51,536 nt of DNA from Microcaldota archaeon (GTDB lineage Archaea > Micrarchaeota > Micrarchaeia > Micrarchaeales > CABMGC01), in the NCBI GenBank assembly GCA_028866835.1, contig JAGWHJ010000006.1, forward strand, positions 1 through 51,536, in the 5' to 3' direction. The notes beneath the pieces are model-generated. The model searched no databases and was not told the origin of the DNA. It saw nothing but the letters and a program-made list of their open reading frames with translations. Positions within the stretch are counted from its first letter, which is position 1; each line of letters begins with the position of its first letter. Below are positions 1 to 8,239 of the stretch, piece by piece. The translations under genes were made by a program, and so were the position numbers.

Positions 1-3
1 CAA

Positions 4-354
4 TCACTTTGCCTTTTTTATGGCAATGTCAGGCATGTAGTTTGCAAGGGAGACAAGATACAGGAGCCCAAGGAAGAGCAGGGCCACCGCAAAGGTAGAG
101 ATCTGGAACGATATGAGAACGACGAATATCAGGAACAGCAGGCCTATGCCCATGTAGAGCCTCTGCCTGTTGACGAACCTCGAGCGCAGCTTCTTGTAAT
201 CTGGATAGCATGCCTTGCATACGTCGAGAGCGTTCCCCTGCTCGTTGTGGGTGATGTTCCTCTTGAACCATCTCATTGTGTCTATCACGTAATCCTCCCG
301 CACGGGTATGCCCGCCTTGGCCTTGCCGCAGATTATGCAGTATTCCTTAGCCAT
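4..354 (-). CDS. Small zinc-ribbon membrane protein, last gene of T4SS-like operon
   Basis: A 116-residue protein of unknown function. Two CxxC knuckles (C6/C9 and C46/C49) suggest a small cytoplasmic zinc ribbon, followed by two closely spaced hydrophobic helices (about residues 67-105) and a short basic tail. It follows the preceding minus-strand gene with only 7 bases between, so it is probably co-transcribed with the VirB4-like ATPase cluster. The family was not recognised. A structural or assembly role at the membrane is only inferred from position. The ATG at 354 is the only sensible start. Confidence 0.75.
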   Translation of the reverse strand: MAKEYCIICGKAKAGIPVREDYVIDTMRWFKRNITHNEQGNALDVCKACYPDYKKLRSRFVNRQRLYMGIGLLFLIFVVLISFQISTFAVALLFLGLLYLVSLANYMPDIAIKKAK

Positions 355-361
355 GCGACCA

Positions 362-658
362 CTAATCTATGACCAGCTCGACCGCCTTCCCGAAGGCGTT
401 CCTTATCTTCTCCTGGTCCAGCGAATCGAATATGTTCGTTATCGAGATGTCGTCTATCCCTATCCTCCGCAGTACGTTCGTTATCTCCTTCTCGCGAAGC
501 CCGTACCCCTGCAGCATGCCTGCAAAGGCCACCGCGTTCACGTGCTTGTGGGTCTTGTCCATGTTGGTGAGTATCGCCTCGACGTTCTTGTCGCTGATGC
601 CGAACGAGCCGAGCATACGCTTGAGCTCAACCTTGCTTATTATGAAGGTTCCTGCCAT
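362..658 (-). CDS. Small helical protein next to VirB4-like ATPase
   Basis: A 98-residue, predicted all-helical soluble protein with no recognised family. It follows the ATPase gene by a few bases. The ATG at 658 is chosen over the in-frame TTG at 664 because an AGGGG Shine-Dalgarno-like stretch lies about 9 bases upstream of it. The sequence has short repeated units of the type LKRMLGSFGISDKNVEAIL and VLRRIGIDDISITNIF. These resemble the C-terminal tail of the ATPase encoded just upstream (NTLLKNGANRDSVIGFMRSL), so it may be an adaptor related to that tail. This similarity was judged by eye only. Confidence 0.7.
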   Translation of the reverse strand: MAGTFIISKVELKRMLGSFGISDKNVEAILTNMDKTHKHVNAVAFAGMLQGYGLREKEITNVLRRIGIDDISITNIFDSLDQEKIRNAFGKAVELVID

Positions 659-664
659 TGCCAA

Positions 665-2173
665 CTACCCCTTGACGTTGATGAACGTCCTGCTTATGAT
701 CTCGTCTGCGAGCCCGAGGCTCCTCATGAAGCCTATCACCGAATCGCGGTTCGCGCCGTTCTTGAGGAGCGTGTTCACCAGCTCCTTTATCTCCATCATC
801 CTGCTCCTCGCATCGAGCTCGGCGAAAGTGGCGTTTATCGTCGTTGCGGTTAAGTTGTTGCTCACGAGCTTCGAGCTGAGGTCTATTTTCTTGAAGTAGT
901 ACTCCTTGGTTATGTTGACGTCGCGCATCTCGTTCTCGGTGAGCAGGTCGGCCATAGTGATCGTGTACACGTCAAGCGGCACCTCCCCTATTATTCTCTC
1001 AAGCACGAAGACCGACGGGAACTTAACGGACGTCTGGAAGGAGAGCTCGATGGCGGCCTGGCCCACTCCGAACCTGCTTATCTCGCCCCTGATGAACTGC
1101 GAGAAGTTGAGCGACCCCTGGAGATAGTCCATGAACTTCTCGAACTTTATCTTCATCATTATGTTCGTGCCGACGTTGGAGAATATGGCCTCGTTGATGT
1201 CTGTCGGGTTCTGCGACGCCACTATCAGCCCGAACTGGTACTTCCTCCCCTCTCTTACTATGGTGACCGCGTCGCTCCTCTCGTCGCTCGCCACCTTCCA
1301 GGCCTCGTCGAGCACTATTATCGCCTTGAGCCCCTTGCTTGCGCTCCATCCCTCCATCCGCATCTTCTCCTTAGTTGTCTGGAGTATGAAGAGCGCTGCG
1401 AGTGCCCTGAACTTCTCGTCAGGAAGGCCGGAAAGGTTAATGTCGACAAGCCCTGACGAGAGCAGGACGCCTATGTCCACTGTGCTCTTCCTCGCGAAGT
1501 AGTCCTGCCCCTCCCTTGAGAACTGCCTGAGCCTGTAGACCGCATTCTCGAGCTCCGCAGGGTACTCATAAGTTCCTTCCTGCAGCTTCTCCTCAAGCAG
1601 CCTGGTAACATCCTTGAGCGTGGGCGCCTCCTTCCTCGGATCGGGCGCACCAGACAGGTTGAAGCCCGCGTTGAGGTACGACTGCTCGATGGCCTCCTCA
1701 GTGAGCCTGCGCTGGTCCGGGAAATCTGATATGTCCGTAAGGATCTCGAGCGCGGTCATTATCTGCTTTGAACGGTCAAGCGGCTTCATGCCGGAGAGGT
1801 CCATGAGGTTTATGTAGTCGCCCTTTCCCAGGGAGACCACCCTGCCGCCGCTCTGGGTCACCCATCCAAGGTATTCCCCCGCCCAGTCTATTATCAGCGC
1901 ATTGGTGTTCCATATGTAGCTGGCCCTTATCAGGAACGTCTTCACGAAAAAGCTCTTTCCCGAGCCTGTTATCCCCACAACCGATATGTGCGGGTTTGTG
2001 AGCGTGGCGAACGTCCACGTGAAGGGGACGGAGAAACGCCTCGTTATGCCTATGAATATCGATTCCGTCGGGTCGTTGAGCAGGTACTCGTACGGAGGCT
2101 CAGGCGGCCTCCCAAGGCATGCCCTCTTGGCCAGTTCATTGCTCATTACGCTCTGCACTTTTATTAGTCCCAT
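665..2173 (-). CDS. VirB4/HerA-type secretion ATPase
   Basis: A 502-residue P-loop ATPase of the VirB4/TraC/HerA-FtsK group, expected to power substrate or pilin movement at the inner face of the membrane. Visible motifs are a lead-in typical of VirB4 C-terminal domains (NPHISVV), Walker A GITGSGKS (residues 67-74), LIIDWAGEY just after it (about 93-101), Walker B IIVLDEAW (285-292), and IVASQNPTDI (about 317-326), the conserved glutamine-bearing segment of this family. The usual VirB4 N-terminal domain is absent; it seems to be encoded separately by the two genes upstream. The last 100 residues form a helical tail. Start: AGAGGTGA lies just before ATG 2173, overlapping the upstream stop region. 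Homologs elsewhere are annotated DUF87 or type IV secretion ATPase; a HerA DNA-repair role is less likely given the neighbours. Confidence 0.85.
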   Translation of the reverse strand: MGLIKVQSVMSNELAKRACLGRPPEPPYEYLLNDPTESIFIGITRRFSVPFTWTFATLTNPHISVVGITGSGKSFFVKTFLIRASYIWNTNALIIDWAGEYLGWVTQSGGRVVSLGKGDYINLMDLSGMKPLDRSKQIMTALEILTDISDFPDQRRLTEEAIEQSYLNAGFNLSGAPDPRKEAPTLKDVTRLLEEKLQEGTYEYPAELENAVYRLRQFSREGQDYFARKSTVDIGVLLSSGLVDINLSGLPDEKFRALAALFILQTTKEKMRMEGWSASKGLKAIIVLDEAWKVASDERSDAVTIVREGRKYQFGLIVASQNPTDINEAIFSNVGTNIMMKIKFEKFMDYLQGSLNFSQFIRGEISRFGVGQAAIELSFQTSVKFPSVFVLERIIGEVPLDVYTITMADLLTENEMRDVNITKEYYFKKIDLSSKLVSNNLTATTINATFAELDARSRMMEIKELVNTLLKNGANRDSVIGFMRSLGLADEIISRTFINVKG

Positions 2174-2177
2174 CTCT

Positions 2178-3002
2178 TCACCTCTGCGTCTGGAATGTGG
2201 CCTTGAGCTGCTCTACGTCCGGCAGCGAGTAGTTGAGCTTGTGCAGCAGGTACATCTCCCTGCCCACCACTCTGACTATGCTGAGGTCAAAGCCGTTGAA
2301 TATCGTCTGTATCTTGTCGAGCTGTGTCGTCAGCGCGTCCATCGCGTCCTTCTCGCTGACGCCTACGGCAGTGGATTCGAAGTACAGCATCGTGTCTATG
2401 GGGCGCTCGCCGCCTCCAAGCCTGTCTATCCTCGCCTGGACGACGTTCATGCGCCTCTCTATGTCGCGCAGCGTCATGGGGTTTGCGTTGCTGTTGCTCA
2501 CCTCCTTCGAGTACTGGAACTGCAGGAGGCCTCGCTTCCCCTCAAGCTCATCCCTGTACTTCTGTATCTCCTGCGATGTCGATACGATGTTGAACTTGAA
2601 AGGGAAATTCAGGTTCATGACGGCGCGCTCCCACTTGTCAGGCGCAGCCGTTATGTTCGCCTTCTCCTCCTCGGAGATCTCCTCCTGCGCGAAGACGTAG
2701 TTGTATATGTTCGCGGTCAGGTACCCTGTGGCGTAGTATATGCCGCCGCTGAACTTTATGATTGCGTCCTCAGACGGCGGTATGGAATAGTCCTTGCCTG
2801 GTATTATCGTTATCCTTGCGATCTTCGTGAATATGGGAAAGACGAGGAAGTCCGCGAAATATATCACAAGTATCAGGACCATGCCCAAGATGGCTATGAT
2901 CACCACCCCCAGCTCGAGGAAGCCGGATTCTGGGGCGCCTATCAGCACTAGCGCCCCTGAAATGAGCGTTACCCCGATATATATCAATGCCTCGTTGTCC
3001 AT
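2178..3002 (-). CDS. VirB3/VirB4-N-terminal-like membrane protein, copy 1
   Basis: A 274-residue protein with two N-terminal transmembrane helices (about residues 5-22 and 29-52) and a cytoplasmic domain of about 200 residues. The cytoplasmic part has the layout of the N-terminal domain of VirB4-family ATPases: a strand with a GG turn (IIKFSGGIYYATGY), an amphipathic stretch WERAVMNLNFPFKFNI, a YRDEL helix, a middle strand PIDTMLYFES, and a final helix-loop ending MYLLHKLNYSLP. That domain is missing from the ATPase encoded immediately downstream (4 bases away). I infer a split VirB3-VirB4 arrangement. The assignment rests on pattern recognition, not a profile search. ATG 3002 directly follows the upstream stop. 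Confidence 0.6.
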   Translation of the reverse strand: MDNEALIYIGVTLISGALVLIGAPESGFLELGVVIIAILGMVLILVIYFADFLVFPIFTKIARITIIPGKDYSIPPSEDAIIKFSGGIYYATGYLTANIYNYVFAQEEISEEEKANITAAPDKWERAVMNLNFPFKFNIVSTSQEIQKYRDELEGKRGLLQFQYSKEVSNSNANPMTLRDIERRMNVVQARIDRLGGGERPIDTMLYFESTAVGVSEKDAMDALTTQLDKIQTIFNGFDLSIVRVVGREMYLLHKLNYSLPDVEQLKATFQTQR

Positions 3003-3005
3003 TGC

Positions 3006-3848
3006 TCACACCGTAGTCTGTTCCGAAGACTTGTACTGCATCATCTCGTCCACCGTCCTGCTCGGTATCATGTGGTCCGGCTCCAGCATCACGAGTATCT
3101 CCTCCTCCCTGGCAACAGAGGCCGTTATCCCGAGTACCGAGCTTATTCCGGCAGCTATCTCCTCCGCCCTTATTACCGCGATGTTTATGGCCTCCTCCTC
3201 AGTGCCGCCGACTGCGCTGACCATCGCGTAGGCCGCTAGCGTCTGCGACCTGGTCTTGTTGACGCTGTCGTAGAGGTTGTGCCACATCGTTACCTCTCCG
3301 TTTATGCGCTCCGTCTTGTCCGCAGGGGTTCCAGGCTGGTTGCTCAACTGGTTGTACACCTCCTGCACCTGGTTCAGCTTGTCGGTTATCTTCCTTATGT
3401 AGTCGTCCTTGTTTATTATGTACAGCTGCACGGAGAGCTTCATCGGCGTCTTGCTGATGGTCGCGACCTTCGCGAAGAGCGACGCGAACTCGAACTTGTC
3501 CTCGGGCTGCATCTCCGAAGCAGATTCGTATATCGGTATCCTGACGAAGGCGCTGGCATAGACGAGCGTCTCCCCCCTCACGACAACCGCATTGCCGTTC
3601 GGAGCCATGTAGAACGGGTCGTCGCTGCTCACCACTGCCGTGCCCTTCTTCATGTGCACGAATGAGAGCACGAGGTAGTCATAATACTTGACGGAAAATG
3701 CAAGGATTGCGAAGATGACAGCAACCAGCGCAAAGACGAAGGACCCGAAAGGACCCACGGCGTACCCGATTATCAACGGCAGTATCGCGAAGACAAGCGA
3801 GACAAGGACAAGGATACCAAAGGTAAACATCTTTGTGTTCTTGTCCAT
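3006..3848 (-). CDS. VirB3/VirB4-N-terminal-like membrane protein, copy 2
   Basis: A 280-residue protein with two or three N-terminal membrane helices (residues about 7-30 and 34-62) and a cytoplasmic domain of the same general plan as the next gene. The plan is a strand region with MAPNGNAVVVRGETLVYASA, a segment TPMKLSVQLYIINKDDYI, a long helical middle, and a final LSSVLG/REEEILVMLEPD stretch. It is the first gene of the transcription unit running to position 4. A TATA element lies at 3888-3897, giving a predicted leader of about 18 bases. Its likely partner is the VirB4-like ATPase two genes downstream. Function is inferred from architecture and context; the two copies may form a heteromeric scaffold. 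Confidence 0.55.
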   Translation of the reverse strand: MDKNTKMFTFGILVLVSLVFAILPLIIGYAVGPFGSFVFALVAVIFAILAFSVKYYDYLVLSFVHMKKGTAVVSSDDPFYMAPNGNAVVVRGETLVYASAFVRIPIYESASEMQPEDKFEFASLFAKVATISKTPMKLSVQLYIINKDDYIRKITDKLNQVQEVYNQLSNQPGTPADKTERINGEVTMWHNLYDSVNKTRSQTLAAYAMVSAVGGTEEEAINIAVIRAEEIAAGISSVLGITASVAREEEILVMLEPDHMIPSRTVDEMMQYKSSEQTTV

Positions 3849-3887
3849 CGGATCGCCAGTAAGACGATATACTATGTAAAGGAATAG

Positions 3888-3897
3888 ATTTATATTT
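3888..3897 (-). promoter_or_regulatory. TATA box for the ATPase sub-operon
   Basis: On the minus strand the sequence reads AAATATAAAT. Transcription would start near 3866, about 18 bases before ATG 3848. It separates the ATPase-side genes (3848 to 4) from the gene at 3930-5984, which has its own TATA element. Confidence 0.6.
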
Positions 3898-3929
3898 AGC
3901 TGTTTAGCCCTGGACGCTATGTGCCGGTG

Positions 3930-5984
3930 CTATACCAAGCCCTTGTCGCGCAGGTCCTGGACCCTCCTCCTTATCCTCTGGGTCTGCAGAGAGTTTAGGT
4001 ACTCAACCCTTGCCTTCCTTCCGGCCATTGCGATCTTCCCCGGCGTGAACGAGCTTGTGACATCCGCTTGAGGTGTGGGATTATCGCCGAAGTTATGTAT
4101 GGCATTCGACCTGAAGAAGCTGTTTGTGTGCGACTTCTCAATCCTGACACGGCCCGACTCTAGCACCTCTTTTCCAAGCTCATAATTATCTGGGTTTCCA
4201 AAGATCCTTGTATAAGCCCTGCGTTCATGCTCCTGTCTCCTCTGCTGGTCGAGGATATCTGTACGTATGTCATCAAGATGCTGCTCTACGTGCTCTCCCC
4301 TGAGCCTGTCCGCCCTTTCCATCCCCGCCCGCGAAGGCCCGAAGCTAGGCTTGTAAGCCCTTGCCCTTGTTGCGACCTGGCTTGCGTAATCTTTCATCGG
4401 CTCTGTCACGATGACCCTTCCGGCGGCCCTTGCCGTTGCCCTGAATCCCGTATCCGCGCCGCGCTCGGCCCTTATCTCCTCTCCCGCGCCTGCAAATGTC
4501 TGTATCATGGATCTTGCGCCGCCTACGGTAGCGTAGGCGAATGCATTGGTCTCCCTGCTGACACCTATCCTGTCGATGCCTGCGCCCCTTGCAGCGGCAA
4601 TGCCTCTGTCGAGTGCCCTCCTGAATGCGGAGTTGTCGCTGCTCTCGTTCCCCCTCTGCTCCCTGTAAGCGTTAACCCCTGCCCTTATGTTCTGCGGCGC
4701 ACTGTAAACCGCGTGAATGGCAGAGCCTGCAACCGTCCTTCTCAGCATGTCCGGCTCATGGCCCTTATTATAGGTGTGCTGCTCGTTCGCAGCCATGTAC
4801 GTCCTGTACTCCTTCCTCAGATCAGACTCGCTCATCTCGCCATTATGGAAGCTTTCTACTGCATTGCCGAGCCTTGTCGCGCTGTTAATCCTGGTATTTG
4901 CTCTCTCTATGAGCTGGTTTGCCGCATCTCTGCTACCGCCCATGACCTTCGCAAGCCTCCCCGGATCCCTGCTAGCTGCGCTTATATCACCTACATTATT
5001 GTACCCTGCTTCATTCAGGGCAGTGGTTAAGCGTTTGTTGACTCCTAGCGTTTCAACGTCTTGGGCTTCCATATGACTTCTTACGCCACTCTTCATGTTG
5101 ATTATCGGTTTAGTCTCTCCCATCACACGTTCTTTGAATGAAGAGTAGGTGGCCCAGTTCTTGAATATAGCCTTGGCATAGCCTCCTGCCGTCCTCTCCC
5201 CACCAGGCGTATCCATCCTGTACCTGTACGAACGCCAGAGCCTGCTGCCTATAGGATAGGCAGGAAACATCGGCGTTGTGAGCACGCGCCCGATCTTCAT
5301 GCCCGGTCCCGCAAGCTCGTTTGCCATTGAACTTTGATAACCACCGCCCTGTGTGCTCCTTCCAAGCTTTGAGAACTTGAAGGTTCCGTACAAAAGCGCG
5401 CCTTGCGGCACAACTACAGCTGCCGCAATCTTTGCATTCCTTGTAAACGTCCTGAACCCCTCCGAGTTTGCGGTCCTTCTAGCGAACCCGGTAGCCCTGC
5501 TGTAACCAGCACCTACTCGTCCAGCGGCACGCCTTGCAAGAACCCCCCCTCTGCTGGCGGTCACTCGGTTGACCACAGCACGCCCTCTGTTGAAGTTTAT
5601 CCTCCTTGGAGTAGCCATCGCCGTTGCGGCTCCCGCCGCCCCGGCTCTTCCCGCAGCCCCCGAAAAGATGCGTGCGCCTCCACGATTCCGCATTGCCATG
5701 CTCGCCCTCCTCTTGAGCCGTGCGCCTGCATTCATTCCCATCTTGCTTGAGAAAGGCAGCGCGTAGAAAGGCAGGGACAGCGCGGTCTTTCCAGTTATCG
5801 AGCCCTTCGCCCCTGTTCCTATCCCGAGCAGGGTTCCTATTCCGAAGAGGTTGAAGACGCTGAAGCCCCTCGTTGCGCCTGCAGCTGCCGCTATGAGAAT
5901 CAGGATGATGAATAACGGTATAAGGGCGTCTATCGATCCCAACGACAGAAGCGCGTACACGAGCAGGAACGTCGCCATCATCAT
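3930..5984 (-). CDS. Large basic membrane-anchored protein with helix-hairpin-helix segment
   Basis: A 684-residue protein. Residues 4-36 form one or two membrane helices. The rest is strongly basic, rich in Arg, Ala and Gly, and largely low complexity (about 85-185: repeated RR, GRAG and ATR patterns). Residues about 309-367 read like a Rad51/HhH-type DNA- or protein-binding motif (LNEAGYNNVGDISAA, then LAKVMGG, then ANQLIERA). The C-terminal 100 residues are charged and helical. Net positive charge plus HhH on a membrane anchor suggests a nucleic-acid contact on the cytoplasmic side of the T4SS-like machine, but this is inference. The start MMM at 5984 fits a TATA box at 6008-6017 and a near-leaderless transcript. 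No family recognised. Composition is atypical but GC is like the neighbours. Confidence 0.75.
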   Translation of the reverse strand: MMMATFLLVYALLSLGSIDALIPLFIILILIAAAAGATRGFSVFNLFGIGTLLGIGTGAKGSITGKTALSLPFYALPFSSKMGMNAGARLKRRASMAMRNRGGARIFSGAAGRAGAAGAATAMATPRRINFNRGRAVVNRVTASRGGVLARRAAGRVGAGYSRATGFARRTANSEGFRTFTRNAKIAAAVVVPQGALLYGTFKFSKLGRSTQGGGYQSSMANELAGPGMKIGRVLTTPMFPAYPIGSRLWRSYRYRMDTPGGERTAGGYAKAIFKNWATYSSFKERVMGETKPIINMKSGVRSHMEAQDVETLGVNKRLTTALNEAGYNNVGDISAASRDPGRLAKVMGGSRDAANQLIERANTRINSATRLGNAVESFHNGEMSESDLRKEYRTYMAANEQHTYNKGHEPDMLRRTVAGSAIHAVYSAPQNIRAGVNAYREQRGNESSDNSAFRRALDRGIAAARGAGIDRIGVSRETNAFAYATVGGARSMIQTFAGAGEEIRAERGADTGFRATARAAGRVIVTEPMKDYASQVATRARAYKPSFGPSRAGMERADRLRGEHVEQHLDDIRTDILDQQRRQEHERRAYTRIFGNPDNYELGKEVLESGRVRIEKSHTNSFFRSNAIHNFGDNPTPQADVTSSFTPGKIAMAGRKARVEYLNSLQTQRIRRRVQDLRDKGLV

Positions 5985-6007
5985 AATATTAGATAAAGCA
6001 GCTTCTC

Positions 6008-6017
6008 ATTTATATAC
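6008..6017 (-). promoter_or_regulatory. TATA box for the basic HhH protein
   Basis: Minus-strand GTATATAAAT is centred about 29 bases from ATG 5984, predicting a transcript starting within a few bases of the start codon. Confidence 0.65.
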
Positions 6018-6029
6018 TTGCCGAGATGA

Positions 6030-7106
6030 CTAAACAAGAGACCTCAGCCTTGACGACGTCCTTGCCATGCCCCCGATGAACTCGGCTATCTGTATGATGA
6101 ACGCGTACGTCAGCGCCACGATCAGCGTCGGGAAGAAGAGTATGGAGAGCCAGAACGTCCCGAACGTGGTCTGGACGTTGGTCAGCTGGCTCACGAGAGG
6201 TGAACCGGGGTTTATCGCGTCGGTGACTATCTGCTGGGTATTGCCATTGTACCTGTTGATAACTGCAGTGGAGGCCGCAAGTGTCGACGACACTGGAGAC
6301 GTGAAGTAATACGCTATCGAGAATAGTATGGGCATGATGAAGTAGAAGCCTATGGCGATGGCCATCAGCATGCCGCCCACGTGCCGCGTGGGTATGAACG
6401 CCCTGAATATTACCCCCGGTATCAGGAACGCCGGTATCGCAGCGTAGAGCATGAACAGCACAAGGTAGTACTGCACGTATACCGAGAAGAGGCCGTCGAA
6501 AAGGAAGACCATTATGCCGAAGCCGGGGTAGAAGAAGATGTAGTCCATTACCGCGGTGAATATCCCGAGGGCGTTCTCGCACTCGAGGGGCGTGCAGGTC
6601 GAGAGGCTGAAGGAGGCGTAGTACTTCGCCGTGCTCGTTGTTATGAAAAGGCTCGTGGCAAGGTTGCTGGTCGCGTTCAGCGTGTGGGCCATGTACGTCA
6701 GCGATGCATCGAACGGATCGAGGGAGCCTGCCGTGAGCCCGGGCAGCAGACCGAACATTATCGCCGCTATGAAAAGGAACATGAGGACTATTAGCGCGGT
6801 AGCTAGCGCCTCGTACATCTCCGCTACGCCGTACGTCCTGAGGCGCTCGTTCTTGAATGCTATGCCCGACATGAATATGATCACCGCTATGAGGAACGAG
6901 ACGGTTATCGAGGCTATTGCAACCGGCTCCCAGGCGCTCCAATTCGCGGCAACCGCAAGGTTTATGTGCGAGCAGTACCAGGGCGCGACCACCTCAACAA
7001 TCCCGGAAGGCGGGCTGCAGTACGTGGTGAGCGGCGACTGCGCGTACAGTATCGTAACTGCTACCGAGAGCACCGCCAGCGCTATGAGCTTGAATTTCAT
7101 GATCAT
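6030..7106 (-). CDS. VirB6-like polytopic membrane protein, paralog 6
   Basis: A protein of about 358 residues with an N-terminal signal-anchor ending near ILYAQS and about six further membrane helices. The membrane core carries IFRAFIPTRHVGGMLMAIA followed by GFYFIMP. The pattern R-(A/S)-F, then TR/VR, then GG, an LIA-type helix and a Pro recurs in its upstream neighbours. This topology is what VirB6/TrbL/CedA channel proteins look like. It is the last gene of a six-gene run; its start touches the stop of the previous gene. Start is ambiguous among GTG 7109, ATG 7106 and ATG 7100; an AGTGA before 7100 could be its ribosome site. An external loop holds Cys residues (TCTPLEC) that may form a disulfide. 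Confidence 0.7.
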   Translation of the reverse strand: MIMKFKLIALAVLSVAVTILYAQSPLTTYCSPPSGIVEVVAPWYCSHINLAVAANWSAWEPVAIASITVSFLIAVIIFMSGIAFKNERLRTYGVAEMYEALATALIVLMFLFIAAIMFGLLPGLTAGSLDPFDASLTYMAHTLNATSNLATSLFITTSTAKYYASFSLSTCTPLECENALGIFTAVMDYIFFYPGFGIMVFLFDGLFSVYVQYYLVLFMLYAAIPAFLIPGVIFRAFIPTRHVGGMLMAIAIGFYFIMPILFSIAYYFTSPVSSTLAASTAVINRYNGNTQQIVTDAINPGSPLVSQLTNVQTTFGTFWLSILFFPTLIVALTYAFIIQIAEFIGGMARTSSRLRSLV

Positions 7107-7108
7107 CA

Positions 7109-8239
7109 CTACAATATCCTTGTCAGGAGCGAGAGGAGGTCCATCTTCTCCCCAACAGCTTTCGAGAAGTCAACTATGAATGCATCCGCTATCACTAGGT
7201 TGATGAGCGGTATCAGCGTGAGGCCCAGGGCTATGAACCCGCTGTAGAGTATCGTCTCCCTGAAGGGCGCGAGGAAGACGGGAACAGCGGCCGGTATGCC
7301 TCCGGTAAGCAGGGCTACCGGTATCTTGATGAATTCCCCCGTGCTGAAGAAGTAGCCTACGACGTGCAGGCCGTTCCCGAAGAAGGTGCTGTATCCGTTT
7401 ATACCTATCTGCTGTATTGTAAAAGTGAGGAAGCCGTACGTTATCACCACCATCAGGGGGTAGACAAAGCCGATGCCCAATCCAAACGCTATCATCGCGC
7501 CCCCGAACGACCTCGTAACTCCGAATGCCCGTGCCACGAGCCCCAGTACCATGAACGTCGCGAAGAGCGGCAGCGCCGCATTTATGAGTATCTGCTGCAC
7601 GAAGGAGGCGATGACCAGGGTGAAGAAGCCCTGCATCAGCGGTACTATGTAGTGGTGTATGAGCTGTATGGGAAGCAGGCTTATCGAGAACGAGATCCCG
7701 GTTCCCATCACGCTGACGTCTCCAGTGGCTCCGGAGGCCACATGCACCGCAGGGAAGAAGGTCACCGCGGGGCTTGCGGAGAGCACTATCGATGTCCAGT
7801 AGACGTTGTTGCTGAAGCTGATCACGTCCTGGTTGAAGGTGTAGATGTCGCAGTCGGCGAGCCCGAAGAGGTTGTCCTGCGTTCCCGTGAGCAGCGATCC
7901 GCTCCCTCCAGGCGTGCACACCTGCGGCAGCAATCCTACTGAAGAAAGCAGCGGAGAAGGAGTCACCGTGCACAGTAGCGTCGCGAAGCTCATGAAGATG
8001 AGGACGAATATTATGTTGAGCAGGCCGTCGTATATCTTTACCTTCGCCCAGACCCTGATGTCGCTCCTTCCGGCAAGCGGGCTCAGCATATATATGAATG
8101 CCGCTACCACGATCACCGCCATCGTCGCCGTCAGGACTATGGGCATCCATACCGCGAATGGCGTCAGGAAGAAGCTGCCTATGTTGGTGGCGCATGCACC
8201 GAGCAGTATAAGGACCATCGACAGTGTCAACATGCTCAT
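7109..8239 (-). CDS. VirB6-like polytopic membrane protein, paralog 5
   Basis: A 376-residue protein with about seven hydrophobic helices. The shared core reads VARAFGVTRSFGGAMIAFG followed by IGFVYP. The extracytoplasmic loop after the second helix holds paired cysteines (VCTPGG and LADCDIYTF). Overlap of ATGA type with the upstream gene (8236-8239) and 1-base contact with the downstream gene show translational coupling. By family analogy it is a VirB6/TrbL-type inner-membrane channel subunit. The exact substrate is unknown. Confidence 0.7.
   Translation of the reverse strand: MSMLTLSMVLILLGACATNIGSFFLTPFAVWMPIVLTATMAVIVVAAFIYMLSPLAGRSDIRVWAKVKIYDGLLNIIFVLIFMSFATLLCTVTPSPLLSSVGLLPQVCTPGGSGSLLTGTQDNLFGLADCDIYTFNQDVISFSNNVYWTSIVLSASPAVTFFPAVHVASGATGDVSVMGTGISFSISLLPIQLIHHYIVPLMQGFFTLVIASFVQQILINAALPLFATFMVLGLVARAFGVTRSFGGAMIAFGLGIGFVYPLMVVITYGFLTFTIQQIGINGYSTFFGNGLHVVGYFFSTGEFIKIPVALLTGGIPAAVPVFLAPFRETILYSGFIALGLTLIPLINLVIADAFIVDFSKAVGEKMDLLSLLTRIL

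Noticed and set aside
665-2173. HerA DNA end-resection helicase
   Set aside because: No NurA, Mre11 or Rad50 neighbours, and the neighbours are membrane secretion proteins; VirB4-type lead-in fits better.
308-2951. Long plus-strand open frames opposite the VirB4-like genes, up to 321 codons
   Set aside because: They mirror the GC-rich codon pattern of the minus-strand genes, have biased Arg/Leu/His composition, no recognisable motifs and no promoter.
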